DNA of 64,000 nt from JASHPR01 sp963842355 (lineage in GTDB: Bacteria; Actinomycetota; Actinomycetes; Streptosporangiales; Streptosporangiaceae), in the NCBI GenBank assembly GCA_963842355.1, contig CAWJGC010000011.1, positions 1 to 64,000 of the forward strand, read 5' to 3'. Positions 28,784-38,051 of the stretch are shown here, one piece after another. The position numbers and the translations under genes were made by a program. Numbering within the stretch: position 1 is the stretch's first letter; every line of letters begins with the position of its first letter. The notes beneath the pieces were generated by a model that did no database searches, was not told the origin of the DNA, and was given only the letters and a program-made list of their open reading frames with translations.

Positions 28784-30289
28784 TCACCGGCCCGTGCCTT
28801 TTCCTCGGAGCCAGCGGGGCGCTCCCGATGGCATCCCCCGGGCCGCGCCGCCGGAGCTGCGGTAGACCAGCAGGCCGTGCAGGCGCTTGCCCTGCCTGAA
28901 GCCGGGCTCGGCGGTCGCGACCTCGCCGTCCACAGAAAGCCAGATCGGCGCGCCGTCCGCGGACGCGACGTCCACCGCTCTGGCCCGCCACGCATGGTAG
29001 ACGCGGCACCGGCCGAGCGTGCCGGTGAGGACGGCGGCGACCAGGCGCGTCCTGGCCAGCGGTCCGGCGTCGATCACGCGGATGTCGAGATACCCGTCAC
29101 AGAGGTTGGGACGGTAGGCGGGGGCCGTCCCCGGCGGCTCATACCGGCAATTGCCCGCGAAGTACAGCCACAGCCGGCGACGGCGGCCGTTCAGGATCAG
29201 CTCGTGCGGCTGGCTGCGCCGCAGCACCTGGACCAGCGCGATGATCACCGCGACCCGCCGGCCCAGCGTGTTCTCCAGCTGCTCCCTGGCCCGCACCAGG
29301 TCGACGTAGACGCCCGTGCTCGAGGTGTTGATGAATGACCGGCGCCCGGCGACGCCGACGTCCACCAGGACGGCCTCGCCGGCCCGCAGCGCCGCCAGTG
29401 CGTCCTCAACGGACCACACGCCCAGGTCGGCGGCGAAATGGTTGAACGTGCCGGCCGGGACCACCAGCAGCGGCAGGCCCGCCTCGAGTGCGACAGCGCA
29501 GGCCGTGCTGACAGTTCCGTCGCCGCCAGCCACCCCGAGGACCCGTGCCCGGCCTGCTGACAGGCGCAGCTGGCCGGCGAGGTCCTGGCCAGCGTGCGTC
29601 TCGATGATCACGGCCCGCGGCAGCTCGGCGCGCAGCCGCCGGGCCAGCCCGGACGACGCCGTCCCCGCTGAGGCGTTGACCGCCAGGACGAGGCCTTCGC
29701 CCGCGGGAGCTGCGGGCACGTCACGGGGCGGCCTGACGGCGGCCGCCGGGACGGGGGGCCGCCGCGGCCACCAGTGCAGCGTCGCCGCGCCGGCCGCGGC
29801 GCCGATCGCGAACCCGGCGAGCACGTCGGACGGATAATGCACCCCGGTGACCACCCGGGACGCTCCGACCGCCGCGGCGAGCACGATGACAGGGGCGGCG
29901 AGGGCCGGCTGCTCCAGCGCCACCCCGGTCGCGAAAGCAGCCGCGGACGCCGCGTGACCAGACGGGAAGGACGTGGTCCGGGGAGCCCGCTGGAGCTGCC
30001 GGGAGGCAGGAACACGGGCGTCAGGCCGGTCACGGGCCGCCAGGCCCTTGACCGCGATGCTGGCCGCCGCGCTCGCGGCGGCCAGGCCGCCGATGCCGCG
30101 CCAGGCAGCCCTCCGCGCCCACCTGTCCCCGGTCGCCCACAGTCCGATCGCCAGCCCGGTCCACAGCATGCCGTGGTTGGCCGCTCGGCTCAGCCTGGGC
30201 ATCACCAGGTCCAGCAGCTGGGAGTCGTTCTGGGCGACGCGCCGCATGGCCGCGCGGTCCAGGGCCGCGATCGCGTTTTTCAGACGCAT
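28784..30289 (-). CDS. PAP2 phosphatase-diacylglycerol kinase fusion
   Basis: 501 aa. N-terminal membrane PAP2 domain (about 30-180) with the three phosphatase motifs: K-x6-RP (KGLAARDRPDAR), PSGH (TSFPSGHAASAA) and SR-x5-H-x3-D (SRVVTGVHYPSD). The C-terminal DAGK/YegS-like lipid kinase domain (about 205-480) has the nucleotide-binding GGDGTVSTA and FNHFAADLGV. The enzyme probably interconverts phosphatidate, diacylglycerol or polyprenyl lipids at the membrane. It is divergent from the ABM-like gene across 30290-30506. Confidence 0.9.
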   Translation of the reverse strand: MRLKNAIAALDRAAMRRVAQNDSQLLDLVMPRLSRAANHGMLWTGLAIGLWATGDRWARRAAWRGIGGLAAASAAASIAVKGLAARDRPDARVPASRQLQRAPRTTSFPSGHAASAAAFATGVALEQPALAAPVIVLAAAVGASRVVTGVHYPSDVLAGFAIGAAAGAATLHWWPRRPPVPAAAVRPPRDVPAAPAGEGLVLAVNASAGTASSGLARRLRAELPRAVIIETHAGQDLAGQLRLSAGRARVLGVAGGDGTVSTACAVALEAGLPLLVVPAGTFNHFAADLGVWSVEDALAALRAGEAVLVDVGVAGRRSFINTSSTGVYVDLVRAREQLENTLGRRVAVIIALVQVLRRSQPHELILNGRRRRLWLYFAGNCRYEPPGTAPAYRPNLCDGYLDIRVIDAGPLARTRLVAAVLTGTLGRCRVYHAWRARAVDVASADGAPIWLSVDGEVATAEPGFRQGKRLHGLLVYRSSGGAARGMPSGAPRWLRGKGTGR

Positions 30290-30506
30290 TCCTCTTACCA
30301 GTTACCAGGCTGGCCCGTCTGGCCGCGCCGCACATCCTCAAAGCGTGTGGTTGCGGACGGACAGGCCCGACTAAATCTACTCGATCATGCGGGTTGACCT
30401 CGCCACTACGGCCGGGCAGCGTAGGTGGTGCCGGTGCTGGCCACGGCGGCCGTGGGGCGCCTGATCGGCGCCGGGGTCAAGTCAGCGAGCAGAGCGGGGA
30501 GCGGTC

Positions 30507-31121
30507 GTGTTGCAGGTCCGGTTCAACCTGATCACCGCAGATCCGCTTCGGCTGGGTGACTCGCTCAAGTTCATCGAGGCCGCGGTCCGCCCCGTGGTGG
30601 AGAGCCTGCACGGAAGCCTGGGAATTTCGCTGTACGCGAACCCGGAACTCGGTGTGGCCATAGTCGAGTCATTCTGGGCGTCGCGCGTGGCGCTGGTGCA
30701 AAGCGAGGAGAGGGTCTCGCCGGGCCGCCAGGAGGCGGTGCGGCGTGCCGGGGGAACGGTCGCCGTTGAGCGCTACCGGGTTCCCGTGTTCGAACGGGAG
30801 GCGCCGCTGAGTCCCGGGGCCGCGCTGCGGCTGACCCGGATGGACATCCGGCCATCGGGAGTCGCGGACGCGGTGGAAGCCTACGGGGACACCGCGGTCC
30901 CGGGGCTGGCGGAGACCGAGGGGTTCCGCGGTGCGCTGCTGCTGGTCGACCGGGACACGGGGCATTTGATCAGCGAGACCATATGGCGGAACCCCCAGGC
31001 CCTGGCCGCGAGCCGCAGCGTCGCCGCGGCGGTCTGGGTCGATACGGTCGCGTCGACGGGCTGCGTGATACGCGCGGTCGAGGAATACAGCGTCATATTC
31101 AGTTCCGCACGAAAGGCCTGA
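30507..31121 (+). CDS. Conserved protein with ABM-like ferredoxin-fold repeats
   Basis: 204 aa starting at GTG 30507 with a GGGGAG ribosome-binding site 6 nt upstream. Two halves show the same pattern (beta start, helix, GSLGISLYANPELGVAIVES in the first and EGFRGALLLVDRDTGHLISE in the second), like tandem dimeric alpha/beta-barrel (ABM) domains. Such domains serve as small monooxygenases or heme/aldoxime-binding folds. No catalytic residues can be assigned; function unknown. Confidence 0.65.
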   Translation: MLQVRFNLITADPLRLGDSLKFIEAAVRPVVESLHGSLGISLYANPELGVAIVESFWASRVALVQSEERVSPGRQEAVRRAGGTVAVERYRVPVFEREAPLSPGAALRLTRMDIRPSGVADAVEAYGDTAVPGLAETEGFRGALLLVDRDTGHLISETIWRNPQALAASRSVAAAVWVDTVASTGCVIRAVEEYSVIFSSARKA

Positions 31122-31247
31122 GGACCCCTGACGCGTGCCGGCACGCATCTCCGGGCCCCGCCCGGCCTCAGCGGAGGCTCCTCTCGCTGGATCTACGGCC
31201 GGGCGGTGGCGCGAAGGTGGCACGTCGCAGCCGCTGCGGCGTGCGGG

Positions 31248-31514
31248 TTACGGAAACACAACGATGTGGCTCTCCACGCTGGCCACTCCCGGAGCTGCGG
31301 CGGCCGCGGAGGTCGCGGCGGCCGCCTCGTTCAGCGAATGGACGTGCCCGTAGAGCTTCGCGGTGTGATCGGACACCGCGACACTGATGTGGCGCGCGTC
31401 CACCTCGGCCTCGCGCTTGAAGGCCTCCTCGATCTCGGCCTGGACCCGGTCCGGGCTCACCGGCGGCGCCACCTCGATGCTGTTCGTGATTCCCACGACG
31501 CAGCTCGTGCTCAC
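31248..31514 (-). CDS. BON-domain protein, probably 5'-truncated
   Basis: 88 aa from a GTG. The body (VSPDRVQAEIEEAFKREAEV, DARHISVAVSDHTAKLYGHV, then APGVASVESHIVV) is one BON domain, a membrane/phospholipid-binding fold in OsmY. The first residues VVGITNSIEVAPP look like the end of a preceding BON repeat, so this is likely the last repeat of a three-BON OsmY-like protein whose front was lost. It may still be translated. 31515-31811 holds no recognised gene. Confidence 0.7.
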   Translation of the reverse strand: MSTSCVVGITNSIEVAPPVSPDRVQAEIEEAFKREAEVDARHISVAVSDHTAKLYGHVHSLNEAAAATSAAAAAPGVASVESHIVVFP

Positions 31515-31811
31515 GTCCGCGAATGACCCCGCCCTCAGGCCTGGCGCCGCCGCGCCCTGCGCCGCCTCTGCGCGGGAAATCCGTCATCGCGGGCCTGGCC
31601 GGTTCTCGCCCGGGCAGGCCGCAAGCGTAGCGTTGTGGTCATGGTCAGGCCCCGGACAGGTTGCATGACAAGGCGCGCCAGCTCGCTGTCCCCCACACAT
31701 CAGGCTCGCCGTCAGTACCGTTCCCCCGATCGCGGGCCTGACGCCCCGGGGGCCGACGGAAAGCTGCTGTAGATCTCTCCGCGGGCGCCCGCGCGAGATG
31801 GCGCGGCGCTG

Positions 31812-32261
31812 CTAGATCAGCAGCCGGAAGAGGCTGAACGCGCGTTCCCACTCCCGGCTGTGCACGGCCTTCAGCTCCGCGCTGACGATATTGAAGGTCC
31901 TGGCCAGCGCGATGCTGATGCCGCCGAAGATCAGCGGCAGCCGGGCCTGGGTGCCCTCGGTCAACGCCGCGTCCAGCGGCGGGCGGGCCGCCAGGCTATC
32001 GAGGATGGGCCGAAGCTCGATCTCCTCGTCGATGCGCTCGAAGCGGTGAATGCTCTCCTGGAGCCCCTTGGTGATCGGCAGGTCCCACGGCTCGATGAGG
32101 TCGCGGGCGTTCGCCTTCGCCGTGGCCTGGCCCATGAGCAGCAGGTCGTAGATCGCATCGTTGACGAAGTCGAGGTAGCGCTTAACGTCGTCCCGGTCGA
32201 CATCAACGCTGCCCGCGGCGCGGAAGAAGCGCTCGAATTTCGCGAAGCCCATCACTGGCAT
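31812..32261 (-). CDS. DUF1931 histone-fold protein
   Basis: 149 aa starting at ATG 32261, preferred because GGGAGG lies 6 nt upstream and family members begin MPVMG; the frame extends to 32288. The sequence (FAKFERFFRAAGSVDVDRDD, VKRYLDFVNDAIYDLLLMGQ, ATAKANARDLIEPWDLPITK) matches DUF1931. Structures of Aquifex and Thermus members have an intramolecular histone-fold pair. This class is a bacterial histone candidate, although DNA packaging by this subfamily is not firmly shown. It is the last gene of the operon with the cNMP/FAD reductase and UBP zinc-finger genes. Confidence 0.85.
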   Translation of the reverse strand: MPVMGFAKFERFFRAAGSVDVDRDDVKRYLDFVNDAIYDLLLMGQATAKANARDLIEPWDLPITKGLQESIHRFERIDEEIELRPILDSLAARPPLDAALTEGTQARLPLIFGGISIALARTFNIVSAELKAVHSREWERAFSLFRLLI

Positions 32262-32284
32262 GGCCGCCTCCCGGTCCGCGTCCG

Positions 32285-33982
32285 TCACATTGACTGCATC
32301 CGCTCGAGCGCGAGCCGGATCGCCATCGCGCCCTCGCCGACGGCCGCGGCCACCCGCTTGGTGGAGCCGCTGCGGACGTCGCCCACGGCGAACATACCCG
32401 GCTGGCTGGTTTCCAGCACCGACGGCAGCCAGCCAGCCTCGGCGCCACCATCGGTCGCCTGCCGTGGGTGCTTCCCGGTCCGCACGAAGCCGTGGTCGTC
32501 CAGGTCAACAAGGCCGCTAAGCCAGCCGGTGCACGGCGTCACGCCGATGAAGACGAACAGCGCTCGTGCCCGGATGACGCGGCGCGTCCTGGTCTGGCTG
32601 TCGGCCACGGCCACGGCTTCCAGTGCCTGATCCCCGAGCAGCTCCCGCACCTCGGTACCGAGCATGACATGCACGTTTGCGATCCGCCCGATCTGGTCGA
32701 CAAGGTACCGCGACATGTACTCGCCAAGGTCTCGCTCCCGCACGATGAGCGTCACCTGGGCCGCGTGCCGGGACAGGAAGACCGCGGCCTGGCCCGCCGA
32801 GTTGCCGCCGCCTACGATTGCGACCGGATCATCGCGGCAGAGCAGTGCCTCCGCCTGAGATGCCGCGTAGTAGACGCTCATCTGCTCGAAGTGCTCCAGG
32901 CGGGGCACGTCAAGCCGGCGGTACCTGGCGCCGGTGGCGATGACCACCGATCTGGCGGTGACCGGGGGAGCGTCGTCCAGCCGCACCGTGTAGTGACCGT
33001 TGCTCCGCTCGATGGACGTCGCCTTGGCCGGCACGGCGAACCGGGCCCCGAACTTCCGCGCCTGGATCACCGCCCGCTCCGCGAGCTCGGCCCCGGAGAT
33101 ACCCGACGGGAATCCGAGGTAGTTCTCGATCCGCGATGCGGTGCCGGCCTGGCCCCCGGTGGCCGTTTCGTCCAGCACCAGAGTGTCCATGCCGTCCGAG
33201 GCCCCGTAAACGGCGGCCGAGAGGCCTGCCGGTCCCGACCCGACCACGAGCAGATCGCAGCCGGTGGATGGTGCGCTCGGTGCCGGGAGCCCGATCGCGG
33301 CCGCCAGCTCGGCGTTGCTGGGATTGCGAAGCAGCCGCCCGTACACGATCACGATGGGCGTATCCGCCGGCGCCACGCCCAGCTGGCTGAGCAGTGCCTC
33401 AGCGCCCGGGTCGGTCTCCAGGTCCAGCCATCGGGACGGAACCCGATTGCGGGCCGCGAAGTCCCGCAGCCGGCGGGCGTCCGGGGAGTACCTGGAGCCC
33501 ACGATCCGCAGGCCCGCTCCGAGCCCGATCAGGATGGTGCGGCGGATGAGGTACGCGCGAAGGATCAGGTCGCCGAGAGCCGGGTCGCGCGCCACCAGGT
33601 CCCTGAGGCGATCAACAGGTACCGCTAGCACCTCGCCCGCAGCGGTCGCCACGGCGGCGTAATACGACCCCTCGCCGGTCAGCAGGCTGAGCTCACCAAG
33701 AAAGCGCCCGGGACCGTGCACGCTGATGACACGCTCCTCCGGCGTGCCGCGGGCCTCGACCACGGCCACAGTCCCGGCGAGGACGACGAAGAAATCGCAG
33801 TCCCGTTCGCCCTCATGGAACAGCACCTCGGCCGGCTGCGTGCTGCGCCGCTGGCCCAGCGCGGCCAGGGCAGCGATCTGGGCGTCGCTCAGCCGCGGAT
33901 ACGCCCCGTATGTGTCGGGGGTCTCGGGCAATCCGGGGTCGGCGGGGGCTCCGCCGGGCTCAGACGTACGCTTCGTCGACAT
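32285..33982 (-). CDS. cNMP-binding domain-FAD reductase (TrxR-like)
   Basis: 565 aa. Residues about 30-150 are a cyclic-nucleotide-binding domain (VLFHEGERDCDFFVVLAGTV, RFLGELSLLTGEGSYYA). About 165-240 is a thioredoxin-like spacer. About 245-560 is a thioredoxin-reductase-type FAD/NAD(P) oxidoreductase with LLVVGSGPAGLSAAVYGASD, the NAD(P) motif AIVGGGNSAGQAAVF and FAVGDVRSGSTKRVA. The usual CxxC redox pair is absent: the equivalent stretch is ETATGGQAGTASRIENYLGF. It must therefore work differently from true thioredoxin reductase. The ATG overlaps the UBP gene by 23 nt. Confidence 0.9.
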   Translation of the reverse strand: MSTKRTSEPGGAPADPGLPETPDTYGAYPRLSDAQIAALAALGQRRSTQPAEVLFHEGERDCDFFVVLAGTVAVVEARGTPEERVISVHGPGRFLGELSLLTGEGSYYAAVATAAGEVLAVPVDRLRDLVARDPALGDLILRAYLIRRTILIGLGAGLRIVGSRYSPDARRLRDFAARNRVPSRWLDLETDPGAEALLSQLGVAPADTPIVIVYGRLLRNPSNAELAAAIGLPAPSAPSTGCDLLVVGSGPAGLSAAVYGASDGMDTLVLDETATGGQAGTASRIENYLGFPSGISGAELAERAVIQARKFGARFAVPAKATSIERSNGHYTVRLDDAPPVTARSVVIATGARYRRLDVPRLEHFEQMSVYYAASQAEALLCRDDPVAIVGGGNSAGQAAVFLSRHAAQVTLIVRERDLGEYMSRYLVDQIGRIANVHVMLGTEVRELLGDQALEAVAVADSQTRTRRVIRARALFVFIGVTPCTGWLSGLVDLDDHGFVRTGKHPRQATDGGAEAGWLPSVLETSQPGMFAVGDVRSGSTKRVAAAVGEGAMAIRLALERMQSM

Positions 33983-34223
33983 AGCACCAGCGCCAGTCCT
34001 CGCCCGGCTCGAACGACTGGACGATCGGGTGCCCGACGGCGTAGGCGTGGCCGCGGGCGTGACGGAGCGGGGAAGAATCGCAGCAGCCGACGTGCCCGCA
34101 GGTCAGGCAGAGTCGCAGATGCACCCATGCGGCGCCGAGCTGCAGGCATTCCTCGCAGCCATCGGGCGTCCGGGGTGTCACCGGCCGGACCAGGCTCAGG
34201 TGCGGATCGAGCGTCGCGGACAC
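33960..34223 (-). CDS. UBP-type zinc-finger protein
   Basis: 87 aa built around a ZnF-UBP domain: GCEECLQLGAAWVHLRLCLT, CGHVGCCDSSPLRHARGHAY, GHPIVQSFEPGEDWRWCYVD. In eukaryotes the domain binds the free ubiquitin C-terminus. Bacterial stand-alone versions commonly sit beside this reductase type, with unknown partners. It is the first gene of the three-gene operon. 34224-34521 shows no gene. Confidence 0.85.
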   Translation of the reverse strand: MSATLDPHLSLVRPVTPRTPDGCEECLQLGAAWVHLRLCLTCGHVGCCDSSPLRHARGHAYAVGHPIVQSFEPGEDWRWCYVDEAYV

Positions 34224-34521
34224 ACTCGCCCCCTCTGTTGCGCGGTGCGTACCTCAAGGCTCGCGGGGGGAGACAGCACCGCACATCGTCAGACCGGCTA
34301 GTTCCTGACTGTACCCGGCTGTCCGCCGATCTACCTGAACGAGGAATGTCAGGCCGCCGGGGTTCCCTCAGCATGGGGTCGGGGAGCTGCCGTGCCGTCA
34401 CCGACGTCCTCGGCGGGTGGACGCCGCCGGCGCGGCGGTCGAGGCGGTGCTCAGCGACGACCCTCAGCCTTGCCGGGCTGGCGGGCCCCTGGGAAGTGAC
34501 GATGGGCGGAGCGCCGTGGGG

Positions 34522-34905
34522 TTACCGGATGCGGGAGTCGACGGTCAGCGTCACGCTCACCCTTCGCCCCGGGCGAACGGCGACAAGCGCGCGGGCGGTG
34601 GAGGGATAGCCGCCCGAATTCGCCCCGGTCAGGGTGTAGGTACCGGTGCGTAGCCGGAGCTGGAACGCCCCGCCAAGGCGGGTCCGGACGCTGGCGACGA
34701 CCCGGCCGCCGCGCAGCGCGCGCACGCTGGCGCCGGTGACCGGGATGGGCGGGCAGGGGGAGTTTGCCCGCTCTACCGGGCAGCCCGGTACCGCCAGCAC
34801 CTGTCCGGTCACCGTGCCGCTACCTTCATGAAGCTCCGGGGAGGAGGCCGACCCGCAGCCGGCGAGCGCGGCGGCAAGGAGAAGGATGACCAGCGGTGAC
34901 CGCAC
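34522..34905 (-). CDS. Lipoprotein with carboxypeptidase-regulatory-like fold
   Basis: 127 aa from GTG 34905, chosen because it gives a clean lipoprotein signal peptide (RSPLVILLLAAALAGCGSAS, lipobox LAGC). The rest (GTVTGQVLAVPGCPV, GGAFQLRLRTGTYTLTG, AVRPGRRVSVTLTV) resembles a surface-exposed beta-sandwich of the carboxypeptidase regulatory-like or transthyretin type. Secreted and lipid-anchored; function unknown. Confidence 0.7.
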   Translation of the reverse strand: MRSPLVILLLAAALAGCGSASSPELHEGSGTVTGQVLAVPGCPVERANSPCPPIPVTGASVRALRGGRVVASVRTRLGGAFQLRLRTGTYTLTGANSGGYPSTARALVAVRPGRRVSVTLTVDSRIR

Positions 34906-35167
34906 GACTATTGGATGCGGGCGCGACCGTCGCGGTTCCCAGGTTCCGGGCTTCGGCCCGGCGGTCCCGGTCCTCGCGCAGCGCCGGGTGCCGCTGGCCT
35001 GTGCTGGGCATCCACTCGAGGGGCCAGCACCGGAAGTCTTGACGGCTACCGAGCGAGCGGCCCTCATCGGCTGGGGCCGTGCTCATGCGGGTTTGCCCGG
35101 TTCCATGCCGCTGGCGGTTGCCGCGCCGGAGGTTGTCTGCGTCATGACTCGACAAGGGGGTCTTGTT

Positions 35168-36450
35168 ATGAAACGTGTTCCGCTGATCGCTGCCCTGGGA
35201 GTTCTCGCCTATTTAGTGCTGCTTCCGGCCGCGGGTTCCCTGGCCGCCACGACAACGGCACGCGTTCCAGGATCGCTGAGCTATCACGTCACTCGTGGTC
35301 ACGCCGTGCGTGCGGGGGCGTCCTCGCATGGCGTCGCGGGTCTTCGGGCGGTTAACTCAGCTCTCGGGGCGCAGGCGCGGAGTCTTCTGGTCCCCTTCCG
35401 GTCGCCGGGCGGTTCCTCCCCGGCAGCAGGGGCGGCAGAGCGCAGGCACCGACGATCAGCGCCGCTGCGCTGACCGGCGGCAGCTCCACCGCAGCGCCCG
35501 CAGGCGGGCGTTCTGGTGCCACAGTGATCCACGCCTTCAACGGGCTGAGCAACCTCAATTCCGATAACCTGAACGCCTTCCCGGATACCCCGCCCGACCA
35601 GGGCCTGTGCGTCGGCCACGACCCCACCCTCAAGGGCAACCCCGACGCCGTCTGGGAGCCGATCAACAGCGCGGCGCGGGAAACCACCGTGAACGGCGCC
35701 CTGCTGCGGCCCGACGTGAGCCTCGCCACGCTGTTCCAGGACCCCTACGCCGAGGGCGACGTGCGCTGCCTGTACGACCCGTCCACGCAGAGCTTCTACT
35801 TCACCGAGATCGGCTTCCCGGTGGCCACGGGACCGGCGTCGGACGACAACAACACCACCGCCGACGTGGTCGTGATGAACAAGCGCGGCGTCGCGGCGTA
35901 CCAGTTCGACACCTCGCTCGGCGGGCCGAGCGCCGGGGACTGCTTCGGGGACCAGCCCAAGACCGGCTTCGATAACAACGCGCTGGTCATCTCGACCGAC
36001 GAGTACTGCGGCCCGACCGAATCCAACTACGAGGGCGCGATCGTGCTGGCGGTCTCCAAGTCCCAGCTCGTCCACGAGGACTCAACGGTCAACGAGACGG
36101 TGCTCGGGCCCGTCTCCCTGGCGGGCAACCCGGTGGTCGGGCTCGACCCGGCGATCGGCACCGGCAGCGGCACCAGCTACTTCGTGAACTCGGTCCCGTT
36201 CCTGGCCAACGGCGACAACAACCCGGTCGGCAACACCCTGGGCCTGTGGACCCTCAGCAACGACGCTTCGGTGACGACCGGGCACGGCACTCCGGTCCTG
36301 ACCAGCAAGGTCCTCCCGAGCGAGCCGTACGCGTTCCCGGTGCCCGCCACCAGCACCGGCGACGGCTCGACTACCACCGTTAACGGCATGGTCATCACCT
36401 CCGAGACGGCCCTCAACCCCGACGACAGCCGGATGAGCGGACCGGTCAAC
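35168..36450 (+). pseudogene. Secreted protein, frameshifted and 3'-truncated
   Basis: ATG 35168 begins a signal peptide (MKRVPLIAALGVLAYLVLLP, AAGSLAATTTA). The reading frame then breaks near 35390 and continues in another frame as ATVIHAFNGLSNLNSDN, PPDQGLCVGHDPTLKGNPDA, DVRCLYDPSTQSFYFTEIGF and further conserved beta-rich blocks to about 36440 (SETALNPDDSRM). Homologous actinobacterial extracellular proteins I know of continue beyond this point. Probably a dead secreted protein; its function was unknown anyway. Confidence 0.6.
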
Positions 36451-36952
36451 GTGACCCGGACACCCTGGGGAGGGATCCGCGCCGAGGCCCGCCGCTCAGC
36501 GGACGAACCGCGCACCGCCTGGCACCCGCGACCGCTGCGCGAGGCGGAGTCCCCGGACGCAACTAGCCGCGACGCCAGCGCCGGGACCTGGCGAGACCCC
36601 GCCCACGCGAAATGCCAGGTCAAGGCCGTACTTAGCAAGACCGATAGGATCGGACGGGAGCCGGGGGGAGCCATTCGGTCCGGCGCTGACGCTCCGGGCC
36701 ATGGCTGCAAGCCCCGGGCCGGAGCCAGGACTCCATCTCCTACGAATGCGACCGAGCGGGTGGAGGCGGTTCAGGCACCGATGTCCTGCCCACCGGTGTG
36801 AGCGTCGGCCGGTACCCCAATTAGCGACCAGGAAGCGGGCTTGCCCTCGTCAAGGAAATCGCCGGCGGTCTTGACGGCGCCCTGCGCGCCCACTCCAGCG
36901 GCTCGACCGCGGAGCACATCGGGCCACCCTCGGCAGCTTTCGCCGTGTTGCC
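36451..36952. other. Gene-poor interval
   Basis: 500 bases after the broken secreted-protein gene. An open frame continues to 36801 but has no family features. At 36824-36880 the plus strand reads GSGLALVKEIAGGLDGAL, which weakly resembles the G2 box of a histidine-kinase ATPase domain; too short to call. Otherwise I see nothing. Confidence 0.4.
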
Positions 36953-36991
36953 ATGTTGATGAGATACAATCCCGATGTACAGTTTCAACAT
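36953..36991 (+). promoter_or_regulatory. Putative vapBC operator/promoter
   Basis: Inverted repeat ATGTTGA (36953-36959) / TCAACAT (36985-36991) flanks a good -10-like TACAAT (36965-36970), about 35 bp upstream of vapB. VapBC complexes usually bind such palindromes to autorepress. No clear -35 was found. Confidence 0.5.
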
Positions 36992-37005
36992 AGCGGTGGT
37001 GGATC

Positions 37006-37224
37006 GTGGCGCTGACGCAGATCGACATCGATGACGACGCCCTCGCCGAGGCCATGCGGCTGTCCGGCACGAAGACGAAGAAGGACACCGTCAACCTGGC
37101 GCTGCGAGAGTTCGCCGCCCGGCACCGCCGGGTCGCGGCCCTGGAGCACTATGCCAGGCTGGCGGCCGGGTGGGACTTCGAGGAATGGGAGCACCGGCGG
37201 GCCGCCGGGAAAGACCCGGCGTGA
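37006..37224 (+). CDS. vapB: VapB-type antitoxin
   Basis: 72 aa from GTG 37006. The N-terminal ribbon-helix-helix (TQIDIDDDALAEAMRLSGTK, TKKDTVNLALREFAARHRR) is the VapB_antitoxin DNA-binding fold. The C-terminal tail (AAGWDFEEWEHRR) would wrap the toxin. The stop overlaps the vapC start (GTGA at 37221), the normal coupling. Confidence 0.9.
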   Translation: MALTQIDIDDDALAEAMRLSGTKTKKDTVNLALREFAARHRRVAALEHYARLAAGWDFEEWEHRRAAGKDPA

Positions 37225-37643
37225 TCCGCTACCTGCTGGACTCCTCCGCCCTGTGGCGGATCCTGCGGGACGCCGCGCTGCGGGCAGCCTGGGCCGAGGT
37301 GGTCTCCGCGGGCGCGGTCGGCTCCTGTCACCCCCAGCGCGTCGAGTTCCGCCGCTCGGCCCGCACGATCGACGAGTACGAGCAGATGTCGGGGATGTTC
37401 GCCGCGCTGTACCCGGACGCCGCCGTCCCCAAGGCCGCATGGCAGTGGATAGAGTCCGCGCAGTACCGCCTGCTGCGCCACGGCGCCCACCGCGCGCTGT
37501 CCGCCGTGGACCTGCTGATCTGCGCCACGGCCGCCCAGCGCGACCTGGTCGTGCTGCACGACGACAACGACTTCGCGACCGCCGCGCGGTACCTTCCCGA
37601 CCTGCGCGAACGCGCCATCCACGACGTCCCGCCGACTGACTGA
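37221..37643 (+). CDS. vapC: VapC-type PIN-domain toxin RNase
   Basis: 140 aa from GTG 37221. The PIN-domain acidic residues are visible: YLLDSSALWRI (first Asp), the Glu in CHPQRVEFRRSA, LSAVDLLICATA, and HDDNDFATAARY. Family members cleave tRNA or rRNA when free of VapB. The pair looks intact and complete, and is followed 7 bp later by a truncated LAL regulator on the other strand. Confidence 0.9.
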   Translation: MIRYLLDSSALWRILRDAALRAAWAEVVSAGAVGSCHPQRVEFRRSARTIDEYEQMSGMFAALYPDAAVPKAAWQWIESAQYRLLRHGAHRALSAVDLLICATAAQRDLVVLHDDNDFATAARYLPDLRERAIHDVPPTD

Positions 37644-37649
37644 CCCCGG

Positions 37650-38051
37650 TGAACGGCAGGAACAGCAGAGCGGCGCCGTCACCAGCCCCTCGAATGACAG
37701 CGGCGCAGGGAGACCGAGCATCGGGCCCACCCGCTCGCCGATCCCCGGCCGCGCCCGGTCCAGCGCGGCCACCACATGCCGCCAGAACCGGGCCGGGTCG
37801 TCGTCACCGGTATCCAGCGACAACCAGGCCGCCGGGCGCCCGCCACGCCGGGCCCACTCGGCCAGCAGGGCCATCTTGCCGTAGCCGGCAGGGGCGCACA
37901 CCAAGACCAGCCCCGGCTCCAGCCCCTCATCGAGGCGGTCCGCCAGCCGCGGGCGCGGCACCAGGCCCGGGCTCGGCGCAGGCACGTGCAGCTTGGTGGC
38001 CAGTAGGACATCGCGCTCGGATACAGCCGCCGCCGCGGGCGGCTCAGCCAC
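37650..38051 (-). pseudogene. LAL/MalT-type LuxR regulator, N-terminal fragment
   Basis: From 38051: LLATKLHVPAPSPGLVPRPR and VLVCAPAGYGKMALLAEWAR (P-loop, with Met-Ala where Thr-Thr is usual), then RPAAWLSLDTGDDDPARFWR. Similarity ends at about 37655 next to vapC, leaving about 130 of roughly 800-900 residues. Inactive; the truncation point coincides with the vapBC module, which may have arrived there. Confidence 0.75.

Noticed and set aside
33120..33180. Calling the 32285-33982 protein a thioredoxin reductase
   Set aside because: The redox-active CxxC expected in that region is absent, so only the fold, not the activity, is supported.
36824..36880. Possible histidine-kinase G2-box scrap (GSGLALVKEIAGGLDGAL)
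   Set aside because: Only about 20 residues with a stop just upstream; not enough to support a family.
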